From the NCBI GenBank assembly GCA_008081045.1, contig VMDC01000015.1, positions 1 to 64,000 on the forward strand: DNA of 64,000 nt, read 5' to 3'. The position numbers and the translations under genes are program-made. Under the pieces are notes generated by a model. It ran no database searches. It was not told the DNA's origin and was given only the letters and a program-made list of their open reading frames with translations. The stretch's first letter is position 1. Every line of letters begins with the position of its first letter. The stretch comes from Gammaproteobacteria bacterium. Its GTDB lineage: Bacteria; Pseudomonadota; Gammaproteobacteria; Pseudomonadales; Pseudohongiellaceae. This document shows, piece by piece, positions 17,486 through 26,289 of the stretch.

Positions 17486-19670
17486 GGCCTCGACGTTCGA
17501 GCAGCGGCAGGATCTGCGCATCCCGTCCTCTGAAGTCTCGATACAGACCCATGGCGTCACTGCTGCCCCCTTGCGAGAGCAACGACTGTCTGAAATGGTC
17601 ACCATTTTCGCGTCGTAGTCCGCCATTTTCGTGAAACCACTCCACGGTGTCTGCGTCCAGCACCTCGCTCCAGATATAGGAATAATAGCCCGCCGAGTAG
17701 CCCCCGATAATATGTGAGAAATAGGTCGCGCGATAGCGAGGAGGGACTTCATCAACCTGAATACCGGCAGCCTCCAGAGCCTGCGCCTCAAAATCCATAA
17801 TCCGTTCGGCCGACGGCACGTCATCGACAGTGAGTTGATGCAGAGCCTGATCCACGATAGAGGCTGCCAGATACTCAGTCGTAGCAAAGCCCTGGTTAAA
17901 GGTTTGAGTCGATAACACCTTGTCCAGCAACTCACGCGGCATGGCTTCACCTGTTTCATAGTGCACAGCGTAATTCTCAAGCACCTCCGGCCAGGTAGCC
18001 CACATTTCATTGACCTGGCTCGGATATTCGACAAAGTCACGAGGAACACTTGTTCCGGAGAAATAGGGATACTCTACTTGTGAAAACAGACCATGCAGAG
18101 CATGTCCAAATTCGTGAAACATGGTGGTTACTTCATCGAAGGTAAGCAGAGTTGGTTCACCGGCGGGTGGCTTCGTAATGTTAAGATGATTTGCCACAAC
18201 CGGTGAAGTTCCCATCAGCGTACTTTGCGAAACGTAGGAATTCATCCAGGCCCCACCACGTTTGCTGGGCCTTGCATAGAAATCTGCGATGAACATCCCC
18301 AGCGTTGAGCCGTTGACGTCAATCACCTCAAAGACTCTGACATCCTCCTGGTAAACAGGCAGTTCGTCACGCTCTTCGAAGCGAATCCCGAACAGCCGTT
18401 CTGCCGCGTAGAAGACGCCACGAGTAAGGACATTGTCCAGCTCAAAATACGGCCGCAGCTGATTGGCGTCGAAATTAAATCGCTCCGCCCGCAATTTTTC
18501 CGTGTAGAAATCCCAGTCCCACGCGGCAAGCTGAAAGTCATTCCCCTCCGACTCAATTAAAGCCTGAAGATCATTCGCCTCGCGTCTTACATTGACCACA
18601 GCAGGCGCTGCAAGCTCAGCCAGCCTCTGGTTAACTGCCTCCACGGTCTGAGCGGTTTGATTGGCCAGGATAAACTCAGCGTGATTTTCGAACCCCAGCA
18701 ATGCCGAGCGCTCTGCTCTGAGGCTCAGAACTTTTGAGAGAACCTCCCGGTTGTCAAAATCCCCTCCCCGGCTGCCACGGGACAAAGACGTTTCATAAAT
18801 CCGTTGCCGGATAGCCCTGTTCTGCAGGCTGGCCAGGGCCGGCTGACCACTGGTATTCAGCAGCGGGATCACGTACTTTCCCGGAAGATCGCGTTCAGCA
18901 GCTTCCTCACTGGCTGCCTGCTTCAATGCTTCATCCAACCCCGTCATTTCTTCTTCAGAATCGACAACGATTGCCAGATCATTGACTTCACTCAGGACAT
19001 TCTGGCTGAACTGCGTCTGCAGGGTCGCCATCTCGGCGTTGATCTCCCGCATTCTGTCCTGCTCCGACTCAGTCAGAGCAGCTCCGGCCCTGACAAAGTC
19101 AAGATGGTACTGCTCCAACAGGCGCAGCGCCTCAGGTTCGAGAGCCAGCTCCTGTCGCTGATCAAACAAGGTTTGTATTCTGGCGAACAGGGCACGATTC
19201 AACAAAATGGCGTCACTGTGAGACGCCAACTGGGGCGCGAGCTGTTGCTGCAGCGACCGGATCTCGTCATTGGTATGCGCGCTGCTCATGCTGAAAAATA
19301 CCCGGGACACCCGGTCGAGCAACTGACCGGACAGTTCTAGCGCAATAATCGTGTTTTCAAAATCAGGGCCCTCACCCTGACTGGCGATAGCCTCAACTTC
19401 GGCTAATTGTTCAGCCATACCGCGCTCGAACGCCGGCAAGTAATGATCGGTCTGAATCAGGTCAAATTGGGGATAATTCAGAATTAGCGGACTCGCCTCG
19501 AAAAAGGGATTTGCCGGCACGGCAGAAACATCGGTGTTTTCGGACATAGCAGACTCGCTGGGTTGAACCGATACAGGATTATTGACGTCGGGTGTTTGCG
19601 GCTCCGAGCACGCGACCAGACCGACCGTGAGTATGGTCGGTGCCGTCAGAGATAAAAATTGGATTCTCAT
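17478..19670 (-). CDS. M3 family zinc oligopeptidase, lipoprotein form
   Basis: Thimet-oligopeptidase/Dcp-type metallopeptidase, 730 aa. The catalytic HEFGH is at 519-523 (MFHEFGHALHG) and the third ligand region is near EYPSQVNEMWATWP. The N-terminus is a lipoprotein signal peptide with LVAC lipobox (Cys21), then a Ser/Pro/Asn-rich linker to about residue 55, so the enzyme is probably anchored in the periplasm and trims peptides there. E. coli Dcp and PrlC lack such an anchor. The C-terminus matches the family (GLYRDFRGRDAQILPLLERRGL). It stands alone between holA and the HAD gene. Confidence 0.92.
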   Translation of the reverse strand: MRIQFLSLTAPTILTVGLVACSEPQTPDVNNPVSVQPSESAMSENTDVSAVPANPFFEASPLILNYPQFDLIQTDHYLPAFERGMAEQLAEVEAIASQGEGPDFENTIIALELSGQLLDRVSRVFFSMSSAHTNDEIRSLQQQLAPQLASHSDAILLNRALFARIQTLFDQRQELALEPEALRLLEQYHLDFVRAGAALTESEQDRMREINAEMATLQTQFSQNVLSEVNDLAIVVDSEEEMTGLDEALKQAASEEAAERDLPGKYVIPLLNTSGQPALASLQNRAIRQRIYETSLSRGSRGGDFDNREVLSKVLSLRAERSALLGFENHAEFILANQTAQTVEAVNQRLAELAAPAVVNVRREANDLQALIESEGNDFQLAAWDWDFYTEKLRAERFNFDANQLRPYFELDNVLTRGVFYAAERLFGIRFEERDELPVYQEDVRVFEVIDVNGSTLGMFIADFYARPSKRGGAWMNSYVSQSTLMGTSPVVANHLNITKPPAGEPTLLTFDEVTTMFHEFGHALHGLFSQVEYPYFSGTSVPRDFVEYPSQVNEMWATWPEVLENYAVHYETGEAMPRELLDKVLSTQTFNQGFATTEYLAASIVDQALHQLTVDDVPSAERIMDFEAQALEAAGIQVDEVPPRYRATYFSHIIGGYSAGYYSYIWSEVLDADTVEWFHENGGLRRENGDHFRQSLLSQGGSSDAMGLYRDFRGRDAQILPLLERRGLN

Positions 19671-19930
19671 AGGATAAAAAGACCTCAGTCCTTAAAACAG
19701 CCTTATAGGGCGCCGGGGTAACAGAGTTTAGCTGGCAATGCGCTGCCAACGGTAAATACCAAAGCCGGAACTCAGTACCGGTACCCCACAGGCGCTTTTC
19801 GGGTATTCTAGCTGCTTTCTCGACAAGTCGCAGCCCAACCGATCAATGCTTGCCGTGAATTCGTCAGCGGGCTTACGGGCGGGATTAGTGAGGGATTGAG
19901 CGCTTCAGGCGACCGGCCCCGCACCAAACG

Positions 19931-20797
19931 CTATGCCCCCAGCTGACGGGCAAGGTCGAGAAAGCTGTCCGCATCAAAATCAAACTCGCCCGCTGCATTC
20001 CGCTCTCTGATCCGCTCTTCCCCCCATTCGAGAGGCCGGTAGACATAGGCCGTTTTTAAGCCTGCTTGTGCTGCCGCACGCAAATCTCCGGGGTGTGCAG
20101 CGACCATCAAGACCTGAGCGGGCTGTAAATTCAGCAGATCCACAGCTTTCAGATACGCTCTCTGGTCCGGCTTGTAATGCTGCGCCAGCTCGGCGGAAAA
20201 CACCGCGTCCCAGGGCAAACCTGCGTGCTTTGCCATGTTAGTCAACAAGGACACGTTGCCGTTCGATAAAGTCGCAATGATAAATTGACTCTTCAGTCGA
20301 TTCAGACCTCCTACCGTATCCGGCCAGGGAGACAATCGGTGCCAGGCACGGTTGAGGTGATCAATTTCAGCTTCAGAAAGGCCATCGAGGCCGAACTCAA
20401 TGACCAAATCATCCAAAATCATTCGGTGAAGATCATCAATATCGGTCCAGGGAAGCTCTCCCGAGCGAACTTTGTTCATGGCGGGTCCGTAGCCTGCCCG
20501 CCAGCTGTCCACAAATGCGCCCCAATCGACCTGCAGGTTTTTTTGCTGTGCGAGCAGTCTGCCCTCTCTGATGATGGAAGAGCGCCAGTCGACAACGGTA
20601 CCGAAGACATCAAAAAGCAGCGCCCTGATGCCAGTACGCTGAGAAGAAGAGCTGTCCGTCTCCGCTCCCAGCAGAGGAAACGCGGCCATGAGGGAAGAGA
20701 GGCCCATCAACTGCATCGCTTTTCGCCTCTGGTCAAACCGGCCAGTTGCCTCAGCGTCGAGAGCAGAAACCTCATCTTTGGTATCGAAATGACGCAT
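19931..20797 (-). CDS. HAD superfamily, haloacid dehalogenase type II, with Tat-like leader
   Basis: 288 aa. The HAD core starts near residue 55. Motif I is LLFDVFGTVVDW with the nucleophile Asp, motif II is TLSNGN, the Lys of motif III is in HYKPDQRAYLKA, and motif IV is the VAAHPGDLRAAAQAG loop, as in type II 2-haloacid dehalogenase-like proteins. Unusually, an N-terminal segment of about 45 residues carries a twin-arginine-like sequence (QRRKAMQLMGLSSLMAAF) followed by GAE, which suggests Tat export. Substrate is not predictable; many members are phosphatases or dehalogenases. It is divergent from the class V aminotransferase-fold gene, and a long inverted repeat lies between them. Confidence 0.85.
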   Translation of the reverse strand: MRHFDTKDEVSALDAEATGRFDQRRKAMQLMGLSSLMAAFPLLGAETDSSSSQRTGIRALLFDVFGTVVDWRSSIIREGRLLAQQKNLQVDWGAFVDSWRAGYGPAMNKVRSGELPWTDIDDLHRMILDDLVIEFGLDGLSEAEIDHLNRAWHRLSPWPDTVGGLNRLKSQFIIATLSNGNVSLLTNMAKHAGLPWDAVFSAELAQHYKPDQRAYLKAVDLLNLQPAQVLMVAAHPGDLRAAAQAGLKTAYVYRPLEWGEERIRERNAAGEFDFDADSFLDLARQLGA

Positions 20798-20841
20798 AAC
20801 TAAGGTGCCTTGGTTTACTCAATATCAGGATCAATAGAATA

Positions 20842-20866
20842 TCAGCATACCTATTTGGTATGCTGA
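20842..20866. promoter_or_regulatory. Perfect 10-base inverted repeat in divergent gap
   Basis: Arms TCAGCATACC (20842-20851) and GGTATGCTGA (20857-20866) are exact reverse complements around a 5-base AT spacer. The site lies between the divergent HAD and class V aminotransferase-fold genes, 45 and 44 bases from their start codons. The octamer AATATCAG also occurs twice just upstream (20821-20828 and 20838-20845). It looks like an operator for a dimeric repressor; no regulator gene is adjacent. Confidence 0.6.
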
Positions 20867-20909
20867 CTCAAAGCCTAAATCAATCCAGATATGCCGAATC
20901 GTCGCTCCT

Positions 20910-22079
20910 ATGATTGACCTAGAAACCGTTCGGGCTGAGACACCCGGATGCGACAACATCCTCCATTTCAACAATGCCGGATGCGCCCTGAGCCCGCATC
21001 CTGTCATCGATTCGGTGATCAGCCATCTTCAGCTTGAGCAGCGGATCGGCGGATACGAAGCGGCCTCACAGGCTGAAAAAGAAGTCGCCAATTTCTACAC
21101 CCAGCTGGCACAACTGCTTAATTGCGAAAGTTCAGAAATTGCGTTTATGGAGAGCGCAACGCGGGCATGGCAATCCGCACTGCTGTCACTGGACCTCAAA
21201 GCGGGAGACGAAATCATCACCGCTGGCAACGAGTATGTTGGAAACTACCTCAGCTTACTTGCACTGGCCCGCCATCGGGGCATCAGGCTCCAGACGCTTG
21301 CCCTTGGCGCTGACGGTCTCATCAAGGCTGAAGAGCTCGAAAACCAGTTAAGCACAAAAACACGGGCTATCGTAGTCACCCACATTGCCAGCCAGCGGGG
21401 AGATATCCAAGACATCAAGGCAATCGCTGAAATCGCCCGGTCAGAAGGCATTTGCCTCTTAGTAGACGCGTGTCAGTCCGTTGGCCAGTTGCCTCTAGAT
21501 TTGCAGGAGATCAAATGTGATTTTCTCTGCGGCACCGGACGGAAATACTTGAGAGGTCCAAGAGGGACCGGGTTTTTATTCGCGCGCAATCAGAGCACGG
21601 CAAGCTTCACTCCACCCGTATTAGATTTACAGTCTGCCTCCTGGGACGCTGCAGAAAGCTTTACGGTAAAGCAGAGCGCCAGCCGGTTCGAAAGCTTTGA
21701 ACGCAATCTCGCCGGCCAGATTGGATTGGGTCGGGCCGCTGAGTATGCCAATGCACTGGGCATGACACATATTGCGGCCCGTATCCAGAGTCTGGCTGAG
21801 AATCTGGTGACCGGGCTTCAGAGTCTTCAGGGGGTTCAGGTGCATGAATTGAATGAGCCCCGATCAGGGATTGTGACTTTTAGCAAAACCGGCACGGCAG
21901 CTGCGGCGCTTCAGAGCCATCTGCATCAACAGGGCATCAATACATCGACCAGTAAAAAAAACAATGCAAGACTGGATCTTGACCGAGAGACGCAAGGTGA
22001 CGTTATCAGGGCCTCTTTGCACTATTACAACACCAGCAGTGAGATAGAGCGCTTCATTCAGGTCATTGACCGCTTCTGA
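20910..22079 (+). CDS. Class V aminotransferase-fold PLP enzyme
   Basis: PLP-dependent enzyme of 389 aa in the cysteine desulfurase / isopenicillin-N epimerase-like group. The N-terminus NILHFNNAGCALSPHPV is typical. The Asp stacking on PLP lies in LLVDACQSVGQLPLD, and the Schiff-base Lys is in GTGRKYLRGPRGTGFLF near residue 211. No conserved Cys loop for sulfur transfer is obvious and no iscU or thiamine gene is nearby, so the substrate is open. Isolated transcription unit; the convergent neighbour is the NSS transporter. Confidence 0.85.
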   Translation: MIDLETVRAETPGCDNILHFNNAGCALSPHPVIDSVISHLQLEQRIGGYEAASQAEKEVANFYTQLAQLLNCESSEIAFMESATRAWQSALLSLDLKAGDEIITAGNEYVGNYLSLLALARHRGIRLQTLALGADGLIKAEELENQLSTKTRAIVVTHIASQRGDIQDIKAIAEIARSEGICLLVDACQSVGQLPLDLQEIKCDFLCGTGRKYLRGPRGTGFLFARNQSTASFTPPVLDLQSASWDAAESFTVKQSASRFESFERNLAGQIGLGRAAEYANALGMTHIAARIQSLAENLVTGLQSLQGVQVHELNEPRSGIVTFSKTGTAAAALQSHLHQQGINTSTSKKNNARLDLDRETQGDVIRASLHYYNTSSEIERFIQVIDRF

Positions 22080-22083
22080 CTAC

Positions 22084-22126
22084 GACATCGGGGACAGCGC
22101 GCAAGGCCGGGTGCATCAGCGATGTC
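22084..22126 (+). terminator. Weak stem-loop between convergent genes
   Basis: A 7-base perfect pair (GACATCG / CGATGTC) with a 29-base loop begins 5 bases after the stop of the class V aminotransferase-fold gene and is followed a few bases later by TTTT. It could end that transcript, but the loop is long and the stem short. Confidence 0.3.
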
Positions 22127-22152
22127 CAGCAATTTTAGGCCGCCTGATCTGA

Positions 22153-23493
22153 TTACTGAAAGTACACTACCAGTATCGCGACCGGGCAGATAAATTTGAC
22201 GTAGAAAGGCCAGATCTTCCAGAAAATTCCTGATTCGACTTCAGGGCAGCCCTGTTTAATTTCCTCCAGAACTTCGCTGCGCTGCCAGATCCAGGCAGCA
22301 AAAATACAAAAGGCGAATCCCAGAAGCGGCTGACTCACCTCAGTTGTCACTGTCACCACTAGATCGAAAAGCGGATCGAAGTTAAAGACAATGATTAACG
22401 AGATGACGGTAATGATGGATCCTATGAGGATGGCCGCCCGACGACGTTCAAGCCCATGATGCTCAACTGCGTAGGCGACCGGCACCTCCAGCATAGAGAT
22501 AGATGACGTCAAGGAGGCAATCGTCATCAGCGCGAAAAAGGCAATGGCGACAAATACCCCGATGGCACCCATCGTAGTGAACAACGAGGGCAACACTGAA
22601 ACAATCAGTCCTGGTCCGGCGATCAAGCCGCCCGCGTCATCATATATTTCCACACCATTGGCAAGCGCGACATACATTGCCGGCAGAATCAGCATTCCTG
22701 CCAACACTGCGATGCCGACATCAAGCAGCGCGACCAGACTGCCGATGGTGGGCAGGTTTTCCTTGCTGCTGATGTAGGAACCATAAATCAACATCGTACC
22801 CACCCCCAAGGACAAGGAAAAAAAGGCCTGACCCATCGCATCAACAAGCAGCGAAGGATCTGCTATCAGTGAAAAATCCGGGATGAGATAGGCACGAAGT
22901 CCATCCATAGCGCCCGGCAACGTCAGGACATACACAATGAGCAACAGAAGAATCACGATCAGAGACGGCATCAGACGCGAAGCCCATTTCTCAATACCTT
23001 CCTTGACGCCCGCGCTGATGATGTAAATGGTCAGCAACATGAATAACACCACGAACAGGCTGTTCCGCATGACCGCATCAGCGGTCAGCCAGGCTGACAG
23101 TTGCGAAGCGCCCAACAGACGGGCAATCGGATCGAAGAAAAACGCGATCATCCAGCCGCTGACGATGCCGTAAAAACTCAGGATAAAACTGACCGTGACA
23201 ATACCGGTGAATCCCACCAGCAAGGCAGCAAGCCGTGTCTTATTGCCGGAGGATATCGTGCGCAGTGCCGTGACTGCATTGGCTCTGGCATAGCGCCCGA
23301 TGATCAGCTCGGCCATGAGCGCCGGATAGGCCAGAGCAAACGCCAGAATAAGATACGTAAATAAAAAAGCTGCTCCACCATTAGAGGCTGCGTTCGTCGG
23401 GAACCCCCAGATGTTACCCAGACCAACCGCCGAGCCGGATGCAGCCATCAAAAATCCGAAACGGGACGTGAATTCACCTCGTGGAGCCGCCAT
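22153..23493 (-). CDS. Sodium-dependent transporter, NSS/SNF family
   Basis: LeuT-fold Na+ symporter of 446 aa with about eleven or twelve predicted membrane helices. The first helix carries the family signature GSAVGLGNIWGFP (residues about 16-28), where the unwound segment binds sodium and substrate. Bacterial members import amino acids such as Leu, Trp or Tyr; the substrate cannot be read from the sequence. It is flanked by unrelated genes and is probably monocistronic. Confidence 0.92.
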   Translation of the reverse strand: MAAPRGEFTSRFGFLMAASGSAVGLGNIWGFPTNAASNGGAAFLFTYLILAFALAYPALMAELIIGRYARANAVTALRTISSGNKTRLAALLVGFTGIVTVSFILSFYGIVSGWMIAFFFDPIARLLGASQLSAWLTADAVMRNSLFVVLFMLLTIYIISAGVKEGIEKWASRLMPSLIVILLLLIVYVLTLPGAMDGLRAYLIPDFSLIADPSLLVDAMGQAFFSLSLGVGTMLIYGSYISSKENLPTIGSLVALLDVGIAVLAGMLILPAMYVALANGVEIYDDAGGLIAGPGLIVSVLPSLFTTMGAIGVFVAIAFFALMTIASLTSSISMLEVPVAYAVEHHGLERRRAAILIGSIITVISLIIVFNFDPLFDLVVTVTTEVSQPLLGFAFCIFAAWIWQRSEVLEEIKQGCPEVESGIFWKIWPFYVKFICPVAILVVYFQ

Positions 23494-23612
23494 GACGCCA
23501 ATTCTCTTTTATTTGTATTTTGTGTTTCCCGCTAGTCGCCCAATTGTCTTTGAGCCCGACGCGGATCCCGATATGAAGAGTAAATCAAAGCCAGGAGCGC
23601 GTAAATGAAGAC

Positions 23613-24566
23613 TTATTGATCGTAGGTGACCAGCGTGAATATCAGTGCGTCCGGGTCGGTTAGCTCGAACAGCACATTGCTCAGAACCATAACCTGGCCA
23701 TTCTGATTGACTTCAAGCGAGGGTATCCGCAGTCGATTGTCTGAAGCGGAATATGTGGCTATGCCAGTGAAACTGGTGCGGGCGATGACAGAGCCCGGGT
23801 CGACTTGTAACTGCAACCCACTGCTGGACGGAATCTGGCGCAGGTACAGGCTTACGATATCTTCGTCATTATTGACGTTAACGGATGTAATCAACAGGCC
23901 TGAATTTGACTCAAAGACGTGGGCCGCCTCGCTGTAACGCTCGACAACCGATACGTTCATATAAACCAGATCACGAGGGTCATTATAAACCCCGGTTATA
24001 AAGGGCGCATCCTGGGCCTTGAAGCCGAGGCTGATTTTGGGCAGACCGTTAATTGTGTCGAGTACCGCCATACCGTTACCAAGAACGCTGCCAAACACGG
24101 TGAAACCACCGTTTGATGTATCAAGTGAGGTATTGTCACTGAGATTTACAAACCATTGATTGGTTGCACTGTCGGGATCGCCATCTATCTTGGCCATGGC
24201 TACGGTGCCTCTGATATTAGAGGCACCGAATTCGTTAATCACCGGAGGATCTGTCGGAACATCGACAGGTCCCACATAAGGCTGAAATCTGTAGGCCCCG
24301 CCCTGTACGACAAAGTCATCGGGCACCCGATGCAGGTAGGTGGCATTGTAGTCTCCGCGTCTGACGTAATTCAGAAAGTTCTGAACCGTAGCCGGTGCCG
24401 ACTCATCGAGAAGCTCTATCGAGTAATCGCCCACAGAGGTACTCACCCTGACAATCGTGCCGGCCTGCGCAGAGGCACTGAAAGCCAGAATAACGACCCA
24501 ACCGAGCAATCCCACCAATCGGCGCAGCAGTAGAAGTCGATGTAAATGAAAGTATGAATTGAACAC
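23613..24566 (-). CDS. Secreted cyclophilin-type peptidyl-prolyl isomerase
   Basis: 317 aa from GTG 24566. A signal peptide (to about residue 36, FSASAQAG) precedes the cyclophilin domain at about 38-215 with VQNFLNYVRRGDYNATYLHRVPDDFVVQGG, GTVAMAKIDGDPDSATNQWFVNL and GGFTVFGSVLGNGMAVLD. The active-site Arg and Gln are present (HR and QGG). The last 100 residues form a strand-rich extension with no family assignment. It would catalyse prolyl isomerisation of exported proteins in the periplasm. It is divergent from the Hsp70-like gene. Confidence 0.9.
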   Translation of the reverse strand: MFNSYFHLHRLLLLRRLVGLLGWVVILAFSASAQAGTIVRVSTSVGDYSIELLDESAPATVQNFLNYVRRGDYNATYLHRVPDDFVVQGGAYRFQPYVGPVDVPTDPPVINEFGASNIRGTVAMAKIDGDPDSATNQWFVNLSDNTSLDTSNGGFTVFGSVLGNGMAVLDTINGLPKISLGFKAQDAPFITGVYNDPRDLVYMNVSVVERYSEAAHVFESNSGLLITSVNVNNDEDIVSLYLRQIPSSSGLQLQVDPGSVIARTSFTGIATYSASDNRLRIPSLEVNQNGQVMVLSNVLFELTDPDALIFTLVTYDQ

Positions 24567-24810
24567 GGTAATTTCCGCCTGAATGAGCGCTCGCAGGATA
24601 GGTCAACTGCCGAAAAACATCAACATATTCAATAACCCATGCAAAGAGTTTGACGCTCAGCTTACTTTTCTCTGCAGCTCTATTCTGAGTTATCATACGC
24701 CGGTCCAGACGGGTTAACTGGACATTAACTTTCTGTATTGACTTTCTGCCACTGCGCTTCGGTCTGCTGACACTCCGGGCCCGGGCGGTACCAAGACTCT
24801 AAGCAAGACA

Positions 24811-26283
24811 TTGAACTCCTCTGATTCAACAGAATCTTCACCGCGAATCGGCATTGGTGTCGACTTCGGCACCAGTAACAGTGCCGCCGCTGTCTATGAC
24901 GGCGAACAGATACACCTGATCCCACTCGAAGAGACTGCTGTGGTGATGCCCTCCGCGACTTACATCGACAGAGAGCTGAAAATCACTACAGGACAGGCAG
25001 CCATTAATCGCTATGTTGACAGCAACATGGGAAGAACTGTTGAACTCAGTGCCGAGGTACTTGGTGAAGGCCGCTCCACCACCGGACAAATCGGCGACAA
25101 AGGGCTGCCGGAAGAGGCGCAGACCGAACTGATCTATGGCCAATCATTCGTTGACGGAGGGCTACAGGGTCGATTGTTCCGCGGTATAAAACGACTTTTG
25201 GGAAACCGGAATGCGCCGCGCCTGATGGTGTTTGACCGACCATTCCGCCTCGTTGCACTGATCACGCCGCTGTTGGTTCGTGTTCAGCAGCATGTTGAAC
25301 GGCTGATCCTGACATTCGAGTCAGTTCCGAAGGCAGCTGACCACGCCTGTATCGGCCATCCGGTCAATTTCGAAGGGACCGAGCAAGGGCGGAATCAGCT
25401 GGCCCTTACCCTGCTCAAAGAAGCTTACGGATATGCCGGCTTCAGTCGTCAGAGCCTGTATCCGGAACCCGTCGCAGCAGCCTTGAGCTATCTGCATCAA
25501 TACCCGGCTGCCAGTCAGCAAACCATTCTTGCCGTCGACTTCGGCGGTGGCACGCTGGATCTTTGTTTGCTCAAGCGTTTCGAAGAAGGCTTCAAAGTCA
25601 TTGGCACCCACGGGATTGGATTAGGCGGCGACCATATTGACCAGCTGATGTTTAAAAAACTGCTCTTTCCTCTCCTGGGCAAGGGCGAACGCTGGCGGCG
25701 GGCAGGCTCAGACCGGGAAATTGAAACGCTCTTCCCTTTCGAAGACTATGAGGAGCTGCTGCTGAATTGGGCGGTGTCCTACATGCTCAATCAGAATCGC
25801 TTCACCACGCCGCTGATGCAGCGTATCGAAGAAGAAGACGAAGCGTCCGTTAAGTTCAGGCGTCTTTACGATCTGATAAAAAACAATTACAGCTACCTGG
25901 TTTTTCAGGCGCTTAAAGATCTGAAGGCTGAACTGTCCAGTCATGATACGGCCAGGCTGGACATCCCCGAGATTGATATAGACCTTACGGTATCCCGTGA
26001 GCATTTTGAAGACATCATCCTACCTGTCCTGACAGAGTTACAAGCAGCAATCGTGACGATCTTACAGCGCGCCAACATCAAAGCTGAGCAGATACAGCTG
26101 GTCCTTCGTACCGGGGGTTCCTCACTGATTCCTGCCGTCAAGCGTTTACTGGACAAGTCATTTCCAGACAAAGTGATTGAACATGACCCTTTCACCAGCG
26201 TTGCTGCGGGTTTGGCCATCGCAGAGTATCGGGGTCTCGGCGCTCAGGCTTACAGCGGACCGGAATCGGTGAGCAGGTTTTAG
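24811..26283 (+). CDS. yegD: YegD-type Hsp70-like chaperone
   Basis: Actin-like ATPase of 490 aa, shorter than DnaK (about 638), because it lacks a normal substrate-binding domain. Phosphate-binding motifs IGVDFGTSNSAAAVYDG (about 14-30) and AVDFGGGTLDLCLL, and the adenosine motif LVLRTGGSSLIPAV near the C-terminus, are intact. The start appears to be TTG at 24811 with a poor ribosome site; no better in-frame start precedes the conserved core. The role is thought to be folding or assembly in the cytosol, with no known client. It lies 6 bases before a sterol-desaturase-family gene and is probably co-transcribed with it. Confidence 0.85.
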   Translation: MNSSDSTESSPRIGIGVDFGTSNSAAAVYDGEQIHLIPLEETAVVMPSATYIDRELKITTGQAAINRYVDSNMGRTVELSAEVLGEGRSTTGQIGDKGLPEEAQTELIYGQSFVDGGLQGRLFRGIKRLLGNRNAPRLMVFDRPFRLVALITPLLVRVQQHVERLILTFESVPKAADHACIGHPVNFEGTEQGRNQLALTLLKEAYGYAGFSRQSLYPEPVAAALSYLHQYPAASQQTILAVDFGGGTLDLCLLKRFEEGFKVIGTHGIGLGGDHIDQLMFKKLLFPLLGKGERWRRAGSDREIETLFPFEDYEELLLNWAVSYMLNQNRFTTPLMQRIEEEDEASVKFRRLYDLIKNNYSYLVFQALKDLKAELSSHDTARLDIPEIDIDLTVSREHFEDIILPVLTELQAAIVTILQRANIKAEQIQLVLRTGGSSLIPAVKRLLDKSFPDKVIEHDPFTSVAAGLAIAEYRGLGAQAYSGPESVSRF

Positions 26284-26289
26284 CGACTC

